Program-made: the position numbers and the translations under genes | Source: Rhodomicrobium lacus | GTDB taxonomy: Bacteria > Pseudomonadota > Alphaproteobacteria > Rhizobiales > Rhodomicrobiaceae | Direction: 5' to 3' | Assembly (NCBI RefSeq): GCF_003992725.1 | Contig: NZ_RZNF01000001.1 | Span: 91,578-155,577 of the forward strand | DNA: 64,000 nt | Notes under the pieces: generated by a model | Databases searched by the model: none | Told to the model about the DNA's origin: nothing | What the model saw: only the letters and a program-made list of their open reading frames with translations | Shown: positions 7,967 through 21,503 of the stretch, piece by piece | Position numbering within the stretch: the stretch's first letter is position 1 | How the letters are laid out: every line of letters begins with the position of its first letter

Positions 7967-9130
7967 GTGCGCGCCGCCGAGCCGCTTGCGGTCTACGTTC
8001 ACTGGCCTTTCTGCGAAAAGAAATGCCCGTACTGCGATTTCAATTCCCACGCCGCCCGCAGCATCGATGAAGCCCGCTGGCTTGCCGCAATCCTGCGCGA
8101 GCTTGAGACTTATGCGGACGAAACCGCCGGCCAACCGGTCGCGAGCGTCTTTTTCGGCGGCGGCACGCCATCGCTGATGCAGGCGCGAACAGCCGGCACG
8201 GTGCTCGACCGCATCGCGGCGCTGTGGCCGGTCTCCGAAAGCTGCGAAATCACCCTCGAAGCGAACCCGTCGAGCGTCGAGGCGAGCCGCTTCGCGGGCT
8301 ATCGCGCGGCGGGGGTGAACCGCATTTCGCTCGGCATCCAGTCTCTCGACGATGGGGCGCTGAAAGCGCTTGGCCGTATCCACGACGCCGCCGAAGCGCG
8401 CGCCGCGCTCGGCATCGCCGCCCGCACCTTCGATCGCATGAGCTTTGACCTGATCTACGCGCGCCCCGGCCAGACGCTCGACGCCTGGCGCGCGGAACTG
8501 GCGGAGGCGTTTTCCTTCGCCAGGGGCCATCTCTCGCTCTACCAGCTCACGGTCGAACCCGAGACGGCTTTCTTCGCGTTGCAACGCCGTGGACGGCTGC
8601 GCCTTCCCGAGGCGGAACTCGCGGCCGAGTTCTATGCGCTCACGCAGGAGCTTTGCGAGGCGGCGGGGCTTCGCGCCTATGAAGTCTCCAACCACGCGGC
8701 GCCCGGCGAGGAAAGCCGCCACAACCTCGCTTATTGGCGCTATCGCGATTATCTCGGCGTGGGGCCCGGCGCGCACGGGCGATATTGCGGGGCGTCAGGG
8801 CGCAAGATCGCCACGGCGGCGCTGAAGTCGCCGCTCGCATGGGCGGAGAAAGTGGAAGCGTTGGGGCATGGCCGCGAGGAGCATGTCGAGCTTTCAGCCC
8901 GCGATGAAGCCGAAGAGGCGGTGCTGATGGGGCTTCGCCTCAGCGAGGGCCTGGACGCCCGCCGAATGGAGGCGCGGACCGGGTTTCGCCCCGCCGCATC
9001 CGTGATCGAGATGCTCGAAGGCGAGGCGCTGATTGTGCGCGGGGATGGCCGCATCATCACAACGGCGGCGGGCCGCCTCGTGCTGAACGCCGTGGTCGAG
9101 GCCGTCGCGTCGAGCCTCGAAACGATTTGA
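7967..9130 (+). CDS. hemW: radical SAM protein HemW (heme chaperone family)
   Basis: A 387-residue radical SAM protein of the HemN/HemW family. The [4Fe-4S] motif is CEKKCPYC (Cys16, Cys20, Cys23), preceded by YVHWPF and followed by DFNSH. GGGTPS and later NRISLGIQS are standard HemW segments. HemW binds heme and is a proposed heme chaperone rather than a true coproporphyrinogen oxidase; the residues that HemN has N-terminally are absent. An ATG at 7901 would extend the protein by 22 Pro/Ser-rich residues inside rdgB and has no ribosome site. I prefer the GTG at 7967 just after the rdgB stop, although either is possible. Confidence 0.93.
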   Translation: MRAAEPLAVYVHWPFCEKKCPYCDFNSHAARSIDEARWLAAILRELETYADETAGQPVASVFFGGGTPSLMQARTAGTVLDRIAALWPVSESCEITLEANPSSVEASRFAGYRAAGVNRISLGIQSLDDGALKALGRIHDAAEARAALGIAARTFDRMSFDLIYARPGQTLDAWRAELAEAFSFARGHLSLYQLTVEPETAFFALQRRGRLRLPEAELAAEFYALTQELCEAAGLRAYEVSNHAAPGEESRHNLAYWRYRDYLGVGPGAHGRYCGASGRKIATAALKSPLAWAEKVEALGHGREEHVELSARDEAEEAVLMGLRLSEGLDARRMEARTGFRPAASVIEMLEGEALIVRGDGRIITTAAGRLVLNAVVEAVASSLETI

Positions 9131-9152
9131 GCCGTCTCCCGTTCAGCGGCTG

Positions 9153-10364
9153 CTAATACTGCGCAACGGCGGTCCCGAAGCTTGCAGGCGCGGGATCAAT
9201 GGTCTGGTTGCCGGTCGAGCGTACTTCCATGATTGCGAAGCCGCGTTCGGCTGTGCCGTCCGCGCGAAGACGGAACAGCCCGTCGACGCCGTTGAAGCCG
9301 CTGGCGCGCATCAGCTCGGAGGACGCGAAACGCCGCTCAGGTGGGTTATTGGAGAGCGAGATCGCGAGGCTGACGGCGTCATAAGAAAGGCTTGCGAGCC
9401 GGGGCGGCATCTCCCCATAGGTTTCGGAATAGCGGCGCGTGAAATCCTCCCAGCCCTTCGGATCGGGCGCGGGGAACCATCCGCCCTGCAAGGCAGCCTC
9501 CTTGCCGACGCCGACATAATCCCAGCCCGACAGGCCGATCATCTTCACTGCCTGCGTATCCATCTCGTAATAGGGGAAAAGCGGCGCGAGCGAAGGCAGT
9601 GTGTCGCCACCCGCGGGCACAAAGATCGCATCGACCTGCGGCGCGGCCCCCTTCTTCGCGAGCGGCGCAAGTTCTTTCACCGAGGCCAGCATGCCGTTCG
9701 CTTCGGGCGGGAAAGACTTCGTCAGCACCACCTGCCCGCCATTCGCCTGCACGGCGCGATTGAACGCCTGCTCGACGATACGGCCATAGTCGTTTTGCGG
9801 GAACAAGGCGGCGAAGCGCTTCTTTCCGTTCGCGGCGGCGTAGGACACCATGCGCGGCACGTCGCTGCCCGCGACGAAGCTGAGGAGATAGACGCCGTTT
9901 CCGGCAACGTTGCGGTCGCTCGAAAAGGCGAGCACCGGCACACGGGCGGCTTGGGCCACGGGCGCAACCGCTGTCACCTCGTTGGCGAACAGCGGGCCAA
10001 TGATGAGTTCGGCGCCGTCCCTGATGGCCTCATCCGCCGCCCGGCGCGCACCGTCCGGCGTTCCCCGCGTATCCTTGGGAATGAGCTGGACATTCGGCTT
10101 GTCGAAATCGAAGAGCGCGAGTTCGCCCGCCTGCTTCATGGCCTTGGCAACCTGCTGCGCGTTCACGTTGCCCGTGAGCGGCAGAAGCAGCGCCACCTTC
10201 ACCGTGCCGCCTGCCGGTGCGCCGCGCGGCGGCGTCGAGGTTGCCAGACTGCCGCTCCCGGTGCCGCCGACCGAACAAGCGGTGAGCCCCAGGCACACGA
10301 TCAGAAAAGCGAATCCGAGAAAGATGCGGGATCGCGCGAAGGCGTGTTCACTCGTTAGTTTCAT
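9153..10364 (-). CDS. LpoA-like penicillin-binding protein activator lipoprotein
   Basis: A 403-residue lipoprotein. The N-terminus has a hydrophobic core and lipobox LTAC with Cys30 as the lipidation site. The rest is a periplasmic-binding-protein fold (Peripla_BP_6 type, VALLLPLTGN at the start of the domain), as in the C-terminal half of LpoA/YraM, which activates a class A penicillin-binding protein. The Gly/Thr/Ser linker after the lipobox is typical. It is divergent from rsmI, and the order activator, rsmI, yraN, gshB is a recurrent alphaproteobacterial arrangement. The TPR half of enterobacterial LpoA is missing, so the partner is uncertain; an ABC-transporter binding protein is the alternative. 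Confidence 0.85.
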   Translation of the reverse strand: MKLTSEHAFARSRIFLGFAFLIVCLGLTACSVGGTGSGSLATSTPPRGAPAGGTVKVALLLPLTGNVNAQQVAKAMKQAGELALFDFDKPNVQLIPKDTRGTPDGARRAADEAIRDGAELIIGPLFANEVTAVAPVAQAARVPVLAFSSDRNVAGNGVYLLSFVAGSDVPRMVSYAAANGKKRFAALFPQNDYGRIVEQAFNRAVQANGGQVVLTKSFPPEANGMLASVKELAPLAKKGAAPQVDAIFVPAGGDTLPSLAPLFPYYEMDTQAVKMIGLSGWDYVGVGKEAALQGGWFPAPDPKGWEDFTRRYSETYGEMPPRLASLSYDAVSLAISLSNNPPERRFASSELMRASGFNGVDGLFRLRADGTAERGFAIMEVRSTGNQTIDPAPASFGTAVAQY

Positions 10365-10493
10365 CGGGATCGAATATCAGCTTTCCGTTGACCTGCGCCG
10401 GTTATGAAGGCAAGACCACCTTGTTACGAGTCGCGTCTGACGCGAAGCGCTTCGAGCACGCTTACCGTGTTCGGCAACTGTGGCTGATTGGTG

Positions 10494-11459
10494 ATGACGA
10501 AGCGACGGGCGCCGAAAATTCCACAAACCGATGCAGTCGGCGACGAGACATCGACAATCGGGCCGGAACGCGCGGCGGCGCTTCTGGCCGCGGTGTCGCG
10601 GCAGTTTGAAAGGCTGGACGCCTCCCCTCTCGATCCCGGGCTGTACCTCGTTTCGACGCCCATCGGCAATCTTTCCGATATCTCGATCCGCGCTCTCTTT
10701 GTGCTGACATCCGCCGACCGGGTCTACTGCGAAGACACACGCCACAGCCGGAAGCTGTTTTCAGCGTTCGACATCGGCCGCAAGCTCGAAACCTATCACG
10801 ACTTTTCAGGCGAGGCGGACCGCGAGCGCATAATGAACGCGCTGCGCGAAGGAAAGGCGATCGCGCTCATCTCGGACGCCGGCACGCCGCTCATCGCCGA
10901 CCCTGGCTACAAGCTCGTGCGCGATGCAGCCGCCGAGGGTATACGCGTCTTTCCGGTGCCGGGCGCATCGGCGATCCTGTCGGCGCTCGTGGCGAGCGGG
11001 CTGCCGACCGACCGCTTCTTCTTCGGCGGTTTTCTGCCGCCGAAGGACGGCGCTCGGCTGGATGCTCTCGAAGCCGTGCGAACGGTGCCGGGGACACTCG
11101 TCTTCTATGAAACGCCCTCCCGCATCGGAGCCGCGCTCGCCGCAATCGAAACCGTCTATCCGGAAAGGACGCTCGCGGTCGCCCGCGAGCTGACGAAGCT
11201 GCATGAGACGATCATGAAGGGCACCGCGCGCGAGCTGGCGGCGTCCTTCGAAGTCGATCCGCCCCAGGGCGAAATCGTACTCCTCATCGCTCCCGGCGAA
11301 GCCGCGACCGCAACCGAAGCCGACATCGAAAGCGCGCTTCGCGCCGCCTTGAAGACGGCGAGGCTCAAGGAAGCTGTTGAAGACGTATCGAAAGGGCTTG
11401 GTGTCGCAAGGAAAACGGCCTACAACTTGGCATTGAAGATCAAGGGTGAGGCGTCATGA
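10494..11459 (+). CDS. rsmI: 16S rRNA (cytidine(1402)-2'-O)-methyltransferase
   Basis: A 321-residue methyltransferase of the tetrapyrrole-methylase fold. It 2'-O-methylates C1402 of 16S rRNA in the decoding centre using S-adenosylmethionine. Recognisable segments are LVSTPIGNLSDIS, EDTRHSRKL, SDAGTPLIADPG and FYETPSR, all RsmI marks. TTG, GTG and ATG codons follow one another at 10488-10496; I chose the ATG. About 45 residues precede the conserved domain. The stop overlaps the yraN start as ATGA, so the two are coupled. Confidence 0.95.
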   Translation: MTKRRAPKIPQTDAVGDETSTIGPERAAALLAAVSRQFERLDASPLDPGLYLVSTPIGNLSDISIRALFVLTSADRVYCEDTRHSRKLFSAFDIGRKLETYHDFSGEADRERIMNALREGKAIALISDAGTPLIADPGYKLVRDAAAEGIRVFPVPGASAILSALVASGLPTDRFFFGGFLPPKDGARLDALEAVRTVPGTLVFYETPSRIGAALAAIETVYPERTLAVARELTKLHETIMKGTARELAASFEVDPPQGEIVLLIAPGEAATATEADIESALRAALKTARLKEAVEDVSKGLGVARKTAYNLALKIKGEAS

Positions 11460-11830
11460 TCGCAGCCAGCCATGCCAGGGGTGCGCCAACCTCCTACAAG
11501 GTCGGCGTCGCCGCAGAAAAACGCGCGAGGCAGCTTCTCGAGGCGAAGAGCTATCGAATTATCGCGGAGCGTTACAAGACCAAGGGCGGCGAGATCGACC
11601 TCGTGGCCCAGCGCGGGGATCATCTCGCTTTCGTGGAAGTGAAGTGCCGCCGCACGCAGGATGAAGCGGCCTACGCGGTGCTGCCTCGACAGCAGGCGCG
11701 GATTGCGACCGCCGCCGAAGTTTTTCTCGGAGAGAACCCGGGGCTTTCTCATGACTCCGCCAGTTTCGACGTCATTCTGGTGAGCCCGACGCAGGGCCTT
11801 TCGCATATCGAGCAAGCCTTTCTTGCCTAA
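11456..11830 (+). CDS. yraN: YraN family (UPF0102) nuclease-like protein
   Basis: A 124-residue member of UPF0102. It has a PD-(D/E)XK-like arrangement: Glu46 and Asp48 in GGEIDLVAQ, and FVEVKCR with Glu61 and Lys63. This is the fold of restriction-type and Holliday-junction nucleases; activity of YraN itself is not established. It overlaps rsmI by four bases and is followed by gshB after about 50 bases. Confidence 0.93.
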   Translation: MIAASHARGAPTSYKVGVAAEKRARQLLEAKSYRIIAERYKTKGGEIDLVAQRGDHLAFVEVKCRRTQDEAAYAVLPRQQARIATAAEVFLGENPGLSHDSASFDVILVSPTQGLSHIEQAFLA

Positions 11831-11881
11831 ATCGTCCCTGCCCTTTAAGTCTCCTCCGAACCCTCTTTCAGCGAGGACCGG

Positions 11882-12838
11882 ATGCGTCTGAAAACCGGGG
11901 TCCAGATGGACCCGATCGAGAAAATCAACATCAGGGGCGATTCGACTTTCGCGCTCCTTCTCGAAGCGCAGAACCGCCATCACTCCATCTTTTATTATAC
12001 GCCGGATCGACTCGTGCTGCGCGAAGGCCGCGCCTTTGCCGAAGGGCATGAACTGCGTGTGCACGATATCGAGGGCGCGCATTTCGAACTCGGCCCAAGG
12101 CAGAAGCTTGCGCTCGACGAACTCGACGTGATCCACCTGCGGCAAGACCCGCCGTTCGACATGGCTTACATCACGACAACGCACATCCTCGACAGCGTCC
12201 ATCCGAAGACGCTCGTGGTGAACGACCCGACGAGCGTCCGCAACGCGCCGGAAAAGCTGTTCGTCACGCAGTTCCCCGACCTCATGCCGCCCACTCTCAT
12301 TGCGCGCACGCTCGACGATGTCACCGCGTTCCGGGAAGAGTTCGGAGACATCATCGTCAAGCCGCTCTACGGCAATGGCGGCGCGGCGGTGTTCCGGATC
12401 AAGCCGGATGACACGAACACGGGCTCGCTCGTGGAGCTGTTCCAGACTGTGTTCCGCGAACCTTTCGTCGTGCAGCGCTACCTTCCCGACGTGCGGGCGG
12501 GCGACAAGCGCATCATCCTCGTCGACGGCGAGCCGGTGGGCGCAATCAACCGGGTACCAGCGGCAAACGAAACGCGCTCCAACATGCATGTGGGCGGCCG
12601 TCCCGAAGCGACGGCGCTGACGCCGCGCGAGCGCGATATCTGCGCCGCCATCGGCCCTGAACTGAAAAGGCGCGGTCTCATTTTCGTCGGCATCGACGTC
12701 ATCGGCGACTATCTCACCGAGATCAACGTCACGTCTCCAACCGGCATCCGCGAGGTGAAACGCTTCGGCGGAGCCGACATCGCGGCGCTGATATGGGATG
12801 TTGTGGAAGAGAAGGTTTGTTCCGCTAAAGTTCCTTGA
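11882..12838 (+). CDS. gshB: glutathione synthetase
   Basis: A 318-residue ATP-grasp ligase that joins gamma-glutamylcysteine and glycine to give glutathione in the cytosol. [17 protein letters not shown] at the N-terminus and [14 protein letters not shown] in the ATP-grasp region are diagnostic, as is the C-terminal [15 protein letters not shown] segment (here [14 protein letters not shown]). The length is standard. It is third in the rsmI-yraN-gshB series. Confidence 0.97.
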   Translation: MRLKTGVQMDPIEKINIRGDSTFALLLEAQNRHHSIFYYTPDRLVLREGRAFAEGHELRVHDIEGAHFELGPRQKLALDELDVIHLRQDPPFDMAYITTTHILDSVHPKTLVVNDPTSVRNAPEKLFVTQFPDLMPPTLIARTLDDVTAFREEFGDIIVKPLYGNGGAAVFRIKPDDTNTGSLVELFQTVFREPFVVQRYLPDVRAGDKRIILVDGEPVGAINRVPAANETRSNMHVGGRPEATALTPRERDICAAIGPELKRRGLIFVGIDVIGDYLTEINVTSPTGIREVKRFGGADIAALIWDVVEEKVCSAKVP

Positions 12839-12911
12839 ATGTTCTTGATTTCGTAAATTCTGGCGATAATATCCATTCCACTTGTTGAAGGTAGGCGAGT
12901 GGGTGGCGTAA

Positions 12912-14450
12912 ATGTTCGCGCAAGTTTCGACCGTAACGTTCGAGGGCATCGACGCGAAACGGGTCGATGTCCAGGTGCTGATCGCGCCGGGTCTCCCTTC
13001 TTTTTCCATCGTTGGCCTACCCGATAAGTCTGTGGGCGAAAGCCGCGAGCGGGTTCGTGCAGCCCTGACCGCCATCGGTCTCGGCCTGCCGGCGAAGCGC
13101 ATTACCGTCAATCTCGCGCCCGCCGACATGCCGAAGGAGGGGACGCATTACGATCTGCCAATCGCGCTCGGTGTGATGGCTGCGGCCGGCGCGATTCCCG
13201 GTGACCTGCTGAAAGATTTCATCGTTATCGGCGAACTCGGCCTCGACGGCTCCCTCGGCCCGATCGCGGGCGCGTTACCGGCGGCTTTCGGCGCGAGCGG
13301 CCTCGACAAGGGACTGATCTGCCCCGCCGCCTCCGGCCCCGAGGCCGCATGGGCGTCGGCAGACATGCCCATCGTCGCCCCCGCACATCTGACGCAACTT
13401 GTTAATCACCTCAAGGGCACCTCCGCGCTCGCGCGGCCAAAACCCTATCTCGAGCGCGGCGCCGGCTCCTCCTGCGATCTGAAGGACGTGAGAGGGCAGG
13501 AGAGCGCCAAACGAGCGCTGGAGGTTGCGGCCGCTGGCGGGCATCATATGCTGATGATCGGCCCCCCGGGCGCGGGCAAATCCATGCTGGCGCAACGGCT
13601 GCCCGGCATCTTGCCGCCTCTCGAACCTCACGAACTCCTTGAGGTCGCGATGGTGCAGAGCATCGCGGGGACCATTGTCAACGGGGCACTGACGGCGACC
13701 AGACCCTTCAGGGCACCCCATCACTCGGCGAGCATGGCCGCGCTGGTGGGCGGCGGTGCGAAGCCGAAGCCTGGAGAGGTCGCGCTCGCCCATCACGGCG
13801 TGCTCTTTCTTGACGAGTTGCCCGAATTTCCGCCGCATGTGCTCGATGCGCTCAGGCAACCCATCGAAAGCGGCGAGACGATCATTGCGCGCGTCAACCA
13901 TCGCATTCGCTATCCGTCGCGCTTCCAGCTTGTGGCGGCAATGAACCCCTGCCGCTGCGGCCACGCATGGACGCCCGGAATGACGTGCAAGCTCGGGCCC
14001 CGTTGCGAGGAGAGCTACCGAGGACGCATCTCCGGGCCGCTCTGGGACAGGATCGATATCCAGATTCCTGTTGCGCCGGTCAAAGCCACCGACCTGGCCT
14101 TGCCGCCGGCGCAGGAAGGAAGCCAAGAGGTCGCTGCGCGGGTGGCTGCGGCCCGCTCCATCCAGATCAAGCGCTATGCCATCGTTGGCAATGACGCGAT
14201 CGCGACAAACGGGGATTGTCCGGCGGCCCTGCTCGACGACTTTTGCGCCCTGAGCCGGGAGGGCCTTGCGCTGCTCGAAAAGGCCGCGGACGTGGCCGGT
14301 CTCTCCGCGCGCGGCTATCACCGCACGCTCAGGCTTGCCCGCACCGTTGCCGATCTCGATGCAAGCGCAGGCGTTCATGCGATTCACGTCGCCGAAGCGC
14401 TGAGCCTCCGGGGCGAGGTTGCCGCCGCGCGGCGAGCCGCGGCCGCTTGA
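12912..14450 (+). CDS. YifB/ComM family Mg-chelatase-like AAA+ ATPase
   Basis: A 512-residue protein with an N-terminal Lon-protease-like domain (ChlI type, about 20-140), an AAA+ domain of the Mg-chelatase type, and a C-terminal helical Mg-chelatase domain. Walker A is GPPGAGKSM (217-225) and Walker B is LFLDELPEF. A cysteine cluster, NPCRCGH, is typical of the family. ComM orthologues are hexameric helicases promoting branch migration during natural transformation; the role in non-competent bacteria is unclear. It follows gshB by 73 bases. Confidence 0.93.
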   Translation: MFAQVSTVTFEGIDAKRVDVQVLIAPGLPSFSIVGLPDKSVGESRERVRAALTAIGLGLPAKRITVNLAPADMPKEGTHYDLPIALGVMAAAGAIPGDLLKDFIVIGELGLDGSLGPIAGALPAAFGASGLDKGLICPAASGPEAAWASADMPIVAPAHLTQLVNHLKGTSALARPKPYLERGAGSSCDLKDVRGQESAKRALEVAAAGGHHMLMIGPPGAGKSMLAQRLPGILPPLEPHELLEVAMVQSIAGTIVNGALTATRPFRAPHHSASMAALVGGGAKPKPGEVALAHHGVLFLDELPEFPPHVLDALRQPIESGETIIARVNHRIRYPSRFQLVAAMNPCRCGHAWTPGMTCKLGPRCEESYRGRISGPLWDRIDIQIPVAPVKATDLALPPAQEGSQEVAARVAAARSIQIKRYAIVGNDAIATNGDCPAALLDDFCALSREGLALLEKAADVAGLSARGYHRTLRLARTVADLDASAGVHAIHVAEALSLRGEVAAARRAAAA

Positions 14451-14607
14451 AAACGGCGTCGCAGTTTCCCGGGTGGCGACCGACAGATCGGAGCCGGATC
14501 CGATCGGGTTGAATCCGCCTCTTCAACAACGACCCTCTTACCGACCGGATTGTGATCCGATCAGATCGCCGCGAATGCCTCAACCGAGAGAGGCCCGGAT
14601 CAATTCC

Positions 14608-16029
14608 CTATCGCGGCAGAAGCGTCGTTCCCATCAGCGCGAGATCGATCGCGTGCGCAGCCTGACGGCCCTCGCGGATCGCCCAGACGACAAGCGATTG
14701 CCCGCGCCGCATGTCGCCCGCCACGAAGACCTTCGGGCGCGACGTCGCATAGTCGCGGTCGGTGGCCTTGACGTTACCGCGCCCGTCGAGTTCCACGCCG
14801 AGGTCGGCGAGCAGCCCTTCCTTGACAGGCGAAACGAAGCCCATGGCAAGCAGCACGAGGTCTGCATCGAGCACGAACTCGCTGCCGGGAACGGCCTTCA
14901 TCTTTTCGTCGACGCGCACGCAATGAAGGCGCGCGACCTCGCCCTTGTCGTTGCCCTCGAAGCGGGTCGTCATCACGCTGAAGTCGCGGACGGCGCCTTC
15001 TTCCTGGCTCGAAGAGGTCCGCAACTTGAGCGGCCATTGCGGCCAGGTCAGATCCTTGTTTTCCTTGACCGGAGGCTTCGGCATGATTTCGATCTGCGTC
15101 ACCGAGGCCGCGCCCTGCCGGATCGACGTGCCGATGCAGTCAGAGCCCGTGTCGCCGCCGCCGATCACCACAACGCGCTTTCCCGTGGCGAGTATCGGCT
15201 CGACATCGCCGAGCGGCTCGCCGGAAACGCGCCGGTTCTGCTGCGTGAGGAAGCTCATGGCGAACTCGACGCCCTTCAGTTCGCGTCCCGGCACGGGAAG
15301 ATCGCGCGGGCGCTCGGAACCGCCAGCCAGCAGCACGGCGTCGAAGTCACGTTCGAGTTCAGCAACGGGAAGCGTCACGCCGACATGGACGCCGCAATGG
15401 AAGGTCACGCCCTCGCCCTGCATCTGCGCGACACGCCGCTCGATGACCTGCTTCTCAAGCTTGAAATCCGGGATGCCATAGCGCAGAAGCCCGCCCGGCA
15501 TTGCGTTCTTTTCGTAGACATGCACATCGTGCCCCGCACGCGCAAGCTGCTGCGCGGCGGCAAGTCCCGAAGGGCCGGAGCCGACCACGGCAACGCGCTT
15601 GCCGGTCTTCACCTCGGCCGCTTCCGGCACGATGAAGCCCTCGTCAAACGCCCGGTCGGCGATCGCACATTCGATGCTCTTGATGGTCACAGGCACGTCG
15701 TCGATGTTGAGCGTGCAGGCAGCCTCGCAAGGCGCCGGGCAGATGCGCCCCGTCACGTCGGGGAAATTGTTCGTCGAATGGAGGTTTCGCGCCGCCGCTT
15801 CCCATTCGCCGTGATAGACGAGATCGTTCCAGTCCGGGATCTGGTTGTTGATCGGGCAGCCACGATGACAATAGGGCACGCCGCAATCCATGCAGCGCGC
15901 GGCCTGGCGGCTTACGTCCTCGCTCGTCGGCGGCAGCACGAATTCGCGGAAATGCCGCGTGCGCTCCGCGACGGGTGCGTAATCGCGCTCTTCGCGCTCA
16001 ATCTCAAGAAAACCGGTGATCTTTCCCAT
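14608..16029 (-). CDS. gltD: glutamate synthase [NADPH] small subunit
   Basis: A 473-residue flavoprotein that passes electrons from NADPH through FAD and iron-sulphur clusters to the large subunit for glutamate synthesis. N-terminal cysteines for [4Fe-4S] clusters are at 46, 49, 54, 58 ([13 protein letters not shown]) and 97, 101, 105. The FAD Rossmann motif is VVGSGPSG (148-154), and the NADPH motif is [12 protein letters not shown] near 290. It is transcribed after gltB on the minus strand with an unusually long 251-base gap containing a hairpin. It is convergent with yifB. Confidence 0.97.
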   Translation of the reverse strand: MGKITGFLEIEREERDYAPVAERTRHFREFVLPPTSEDVSRQAARCMDCGVPYCHRGCPINNQIPDWNDLVYHGEWEAAARNLHSTNNFPDVTGRICPAPCEAACTLNIDDVPVTIKSIECAIADRAFDEGFIVPEAAEVKTGKRVAVVGSGPSGLAAAQQLARAGHDVHVYEKNAMPGGLLRYGIPDFKLEKQVIERRVAQMQGEGVTFHCGVHVGVTLPVAELERDFDAVLLAGGSERPRDLPVPGRELKGVEFAMSFLTQQNRRVSGEPLGDVEPILATGKRVVVIGGGDTGSDCIGTSIRQGAASVTQIEIMPKPPVKENKDLTWPQWPLKLRTSSSQEEGAVRDFSVMTTRFEGNDKGEVARLHCVRVDEKMKAVPGSEFVLDADLVLLAMGFVSPVKEGLLADLGVELDGRGNVKATDRDYATSRPKVFVAGDMRRGQSLVVWAIREGRQAAHAIDLALMGTTLLPR

Positions 16030-16150
16030 TGTCTTACCCGCGCTGCATGCTGTCGGCGCGCACGCGCCAGCCGTCTATCCTGTTGCCCGGCGTTGCCGCC
16101 AACCCGTCGCAGACTTCCGTCGCCATCCGGCGCCGGCACTGCGGTGATGA

Positions 16151-16182
16151 ATTTCGGCTGCCTATGCGAAAACAGCCGAAAT
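16151..16182. repeat. 10-bp-arm hairpin between gltB and gltD
   Basis: ATTTCGGCTG (16151-16160) and CAGCCGAAAT (16173-16182) are exact reverse complements separated by 12 bases. It sits in the gltB-gltD gap, downstream of gltB on the transcribed strand. No T-run follows, so it looks more like an mRNA stability or processing structure, or an attenuator, than a simple terminator. Confidence 0.65.
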
Positions 16183-16280
16183 CCTGAAGTCCTGTTTCGT
16201 CGTCCGGCGATGATGCCTTCGCGACAGTCTGGATCATGCTAACGTACGGGCGGGCGACGCCAAGGCGCCCGCTCGCGTTG

Positions 16281-21005
<4,725 letters not shown>

Positions 21006-21214
21006 GGGATTTTTAATGAGGAGTCGGTTCTATATCGTTCGTCGGGCGCGCTATCGAACCGTACCGCGCGCGCGGCTTCTAGCGGCGATGTTTTCGCGTC
21101 GCGGTCTTTGCCGCTTCGCTACCGTATTTTCCGCTGTCAATGCCGCCCGTAGTCATTTCGTGTCGTCCCCTGCCCAGTTGTCATTCAGGCACGCAAAAGC
21201 TCGATCCCGAAACG

Positions 21215-21235
21215 CATTTGTTTCCTGAACAAATG
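21215..21235. promoter_or_regulatory. 8-5-8 inverted repeat upstream of gltB
   Basis: CATTTGTT (21215-21222) and AACAAATG (21228-21235) are perfect reverse complements around TCCTG. The size and spacing are those of a dimeric regulator site. It lies 210 bases from the gltB start and 269 bases from the GTPase start; the bound regulator is unknown. Confidence 0.45.
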
Positions 21236-21391
21236 GTTCACGGGCCGAGCATTGCCCAGGCTATCGCGCCAACGGGTTGAAGCGTGCCAGAATTTTAGAA
21301 CCGTGACAAGTCTGCAATGTCCCGCAAGGCTGGCGAAACTCCGCCGCGCCAGCGGGCGAACGACCGGCCGGCGAACCGATGCGGCCGGACC

Positions 21392-21420
21392 TGTAACGGC
21401 GTCGTTAGTCCCTATATAAT
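21392..21420 (+). promoter_or_regulatory. candidate promoter of the GTPase operon
   Basis: A perfect -10 box TATAAT at 21415-21420 lies 84 bases before the GTPase start. At 17-base spacing the upstream hexamer is TGTAAC (21392-21397), a weak -35. The -10 is the best in this region. Confidence 0.4.
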
Positions 21421-21437
21421 ATCGCGCATCCTTGAGA

Positions 21438-21459
21438 AAACACCGCTTCGCCGGTGTTT
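21438..21459 (+). repeat. leader hairpin of the GTPase operon
   Basis: AAACACCG (21438-21445) and CGGTGTTT (21452-21459) pair perfectly around CTTCGC. The hairpin lies between the likely -10 box and the first start codon, so it would form in the 5' untranslated RNA. No T-run follows. Confidence 0.5.
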
Positions 21460-21503
21460 ACGGGGCAAAATGATAGCTCGTTTTATGAGCGGAATCGGCG
21501 GCG

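Larger units (their letters stand above)
21006..21503. other. divergent intergenic region between gltB and the GTPase operon
   Basis: About 500 bases without a credible gene. It should hold the gltB promoter (minus) and the GTPase promoter (plus). Visible elements are an 8-5-8 inverted repeat at 21215-21235, a consensus TATAAT at 21415-21420 and a leader hairpin at 21438-21459, each listed separately. I looked for a sigma-54 type GG-N10-GC promoter toward gltB and found none convincing. Confidence 0.6.

Noticed and set aside
11420..13129. 569-codon minus-strand frame
   Set aside because: Shadow of yraN, gshB and the start of yifB.
16034..16237. 67-codon frame in the gltB-gltD gap
   Set aside because: It crosses the perfect hairpin and has no recognisable protein character.
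21280..21310. sigma-54 promoter toward gltB
   Set aside because: TGGCAC is present on the minus strand, but the -12 element at the required spacing reads AACC instead of TTGC.
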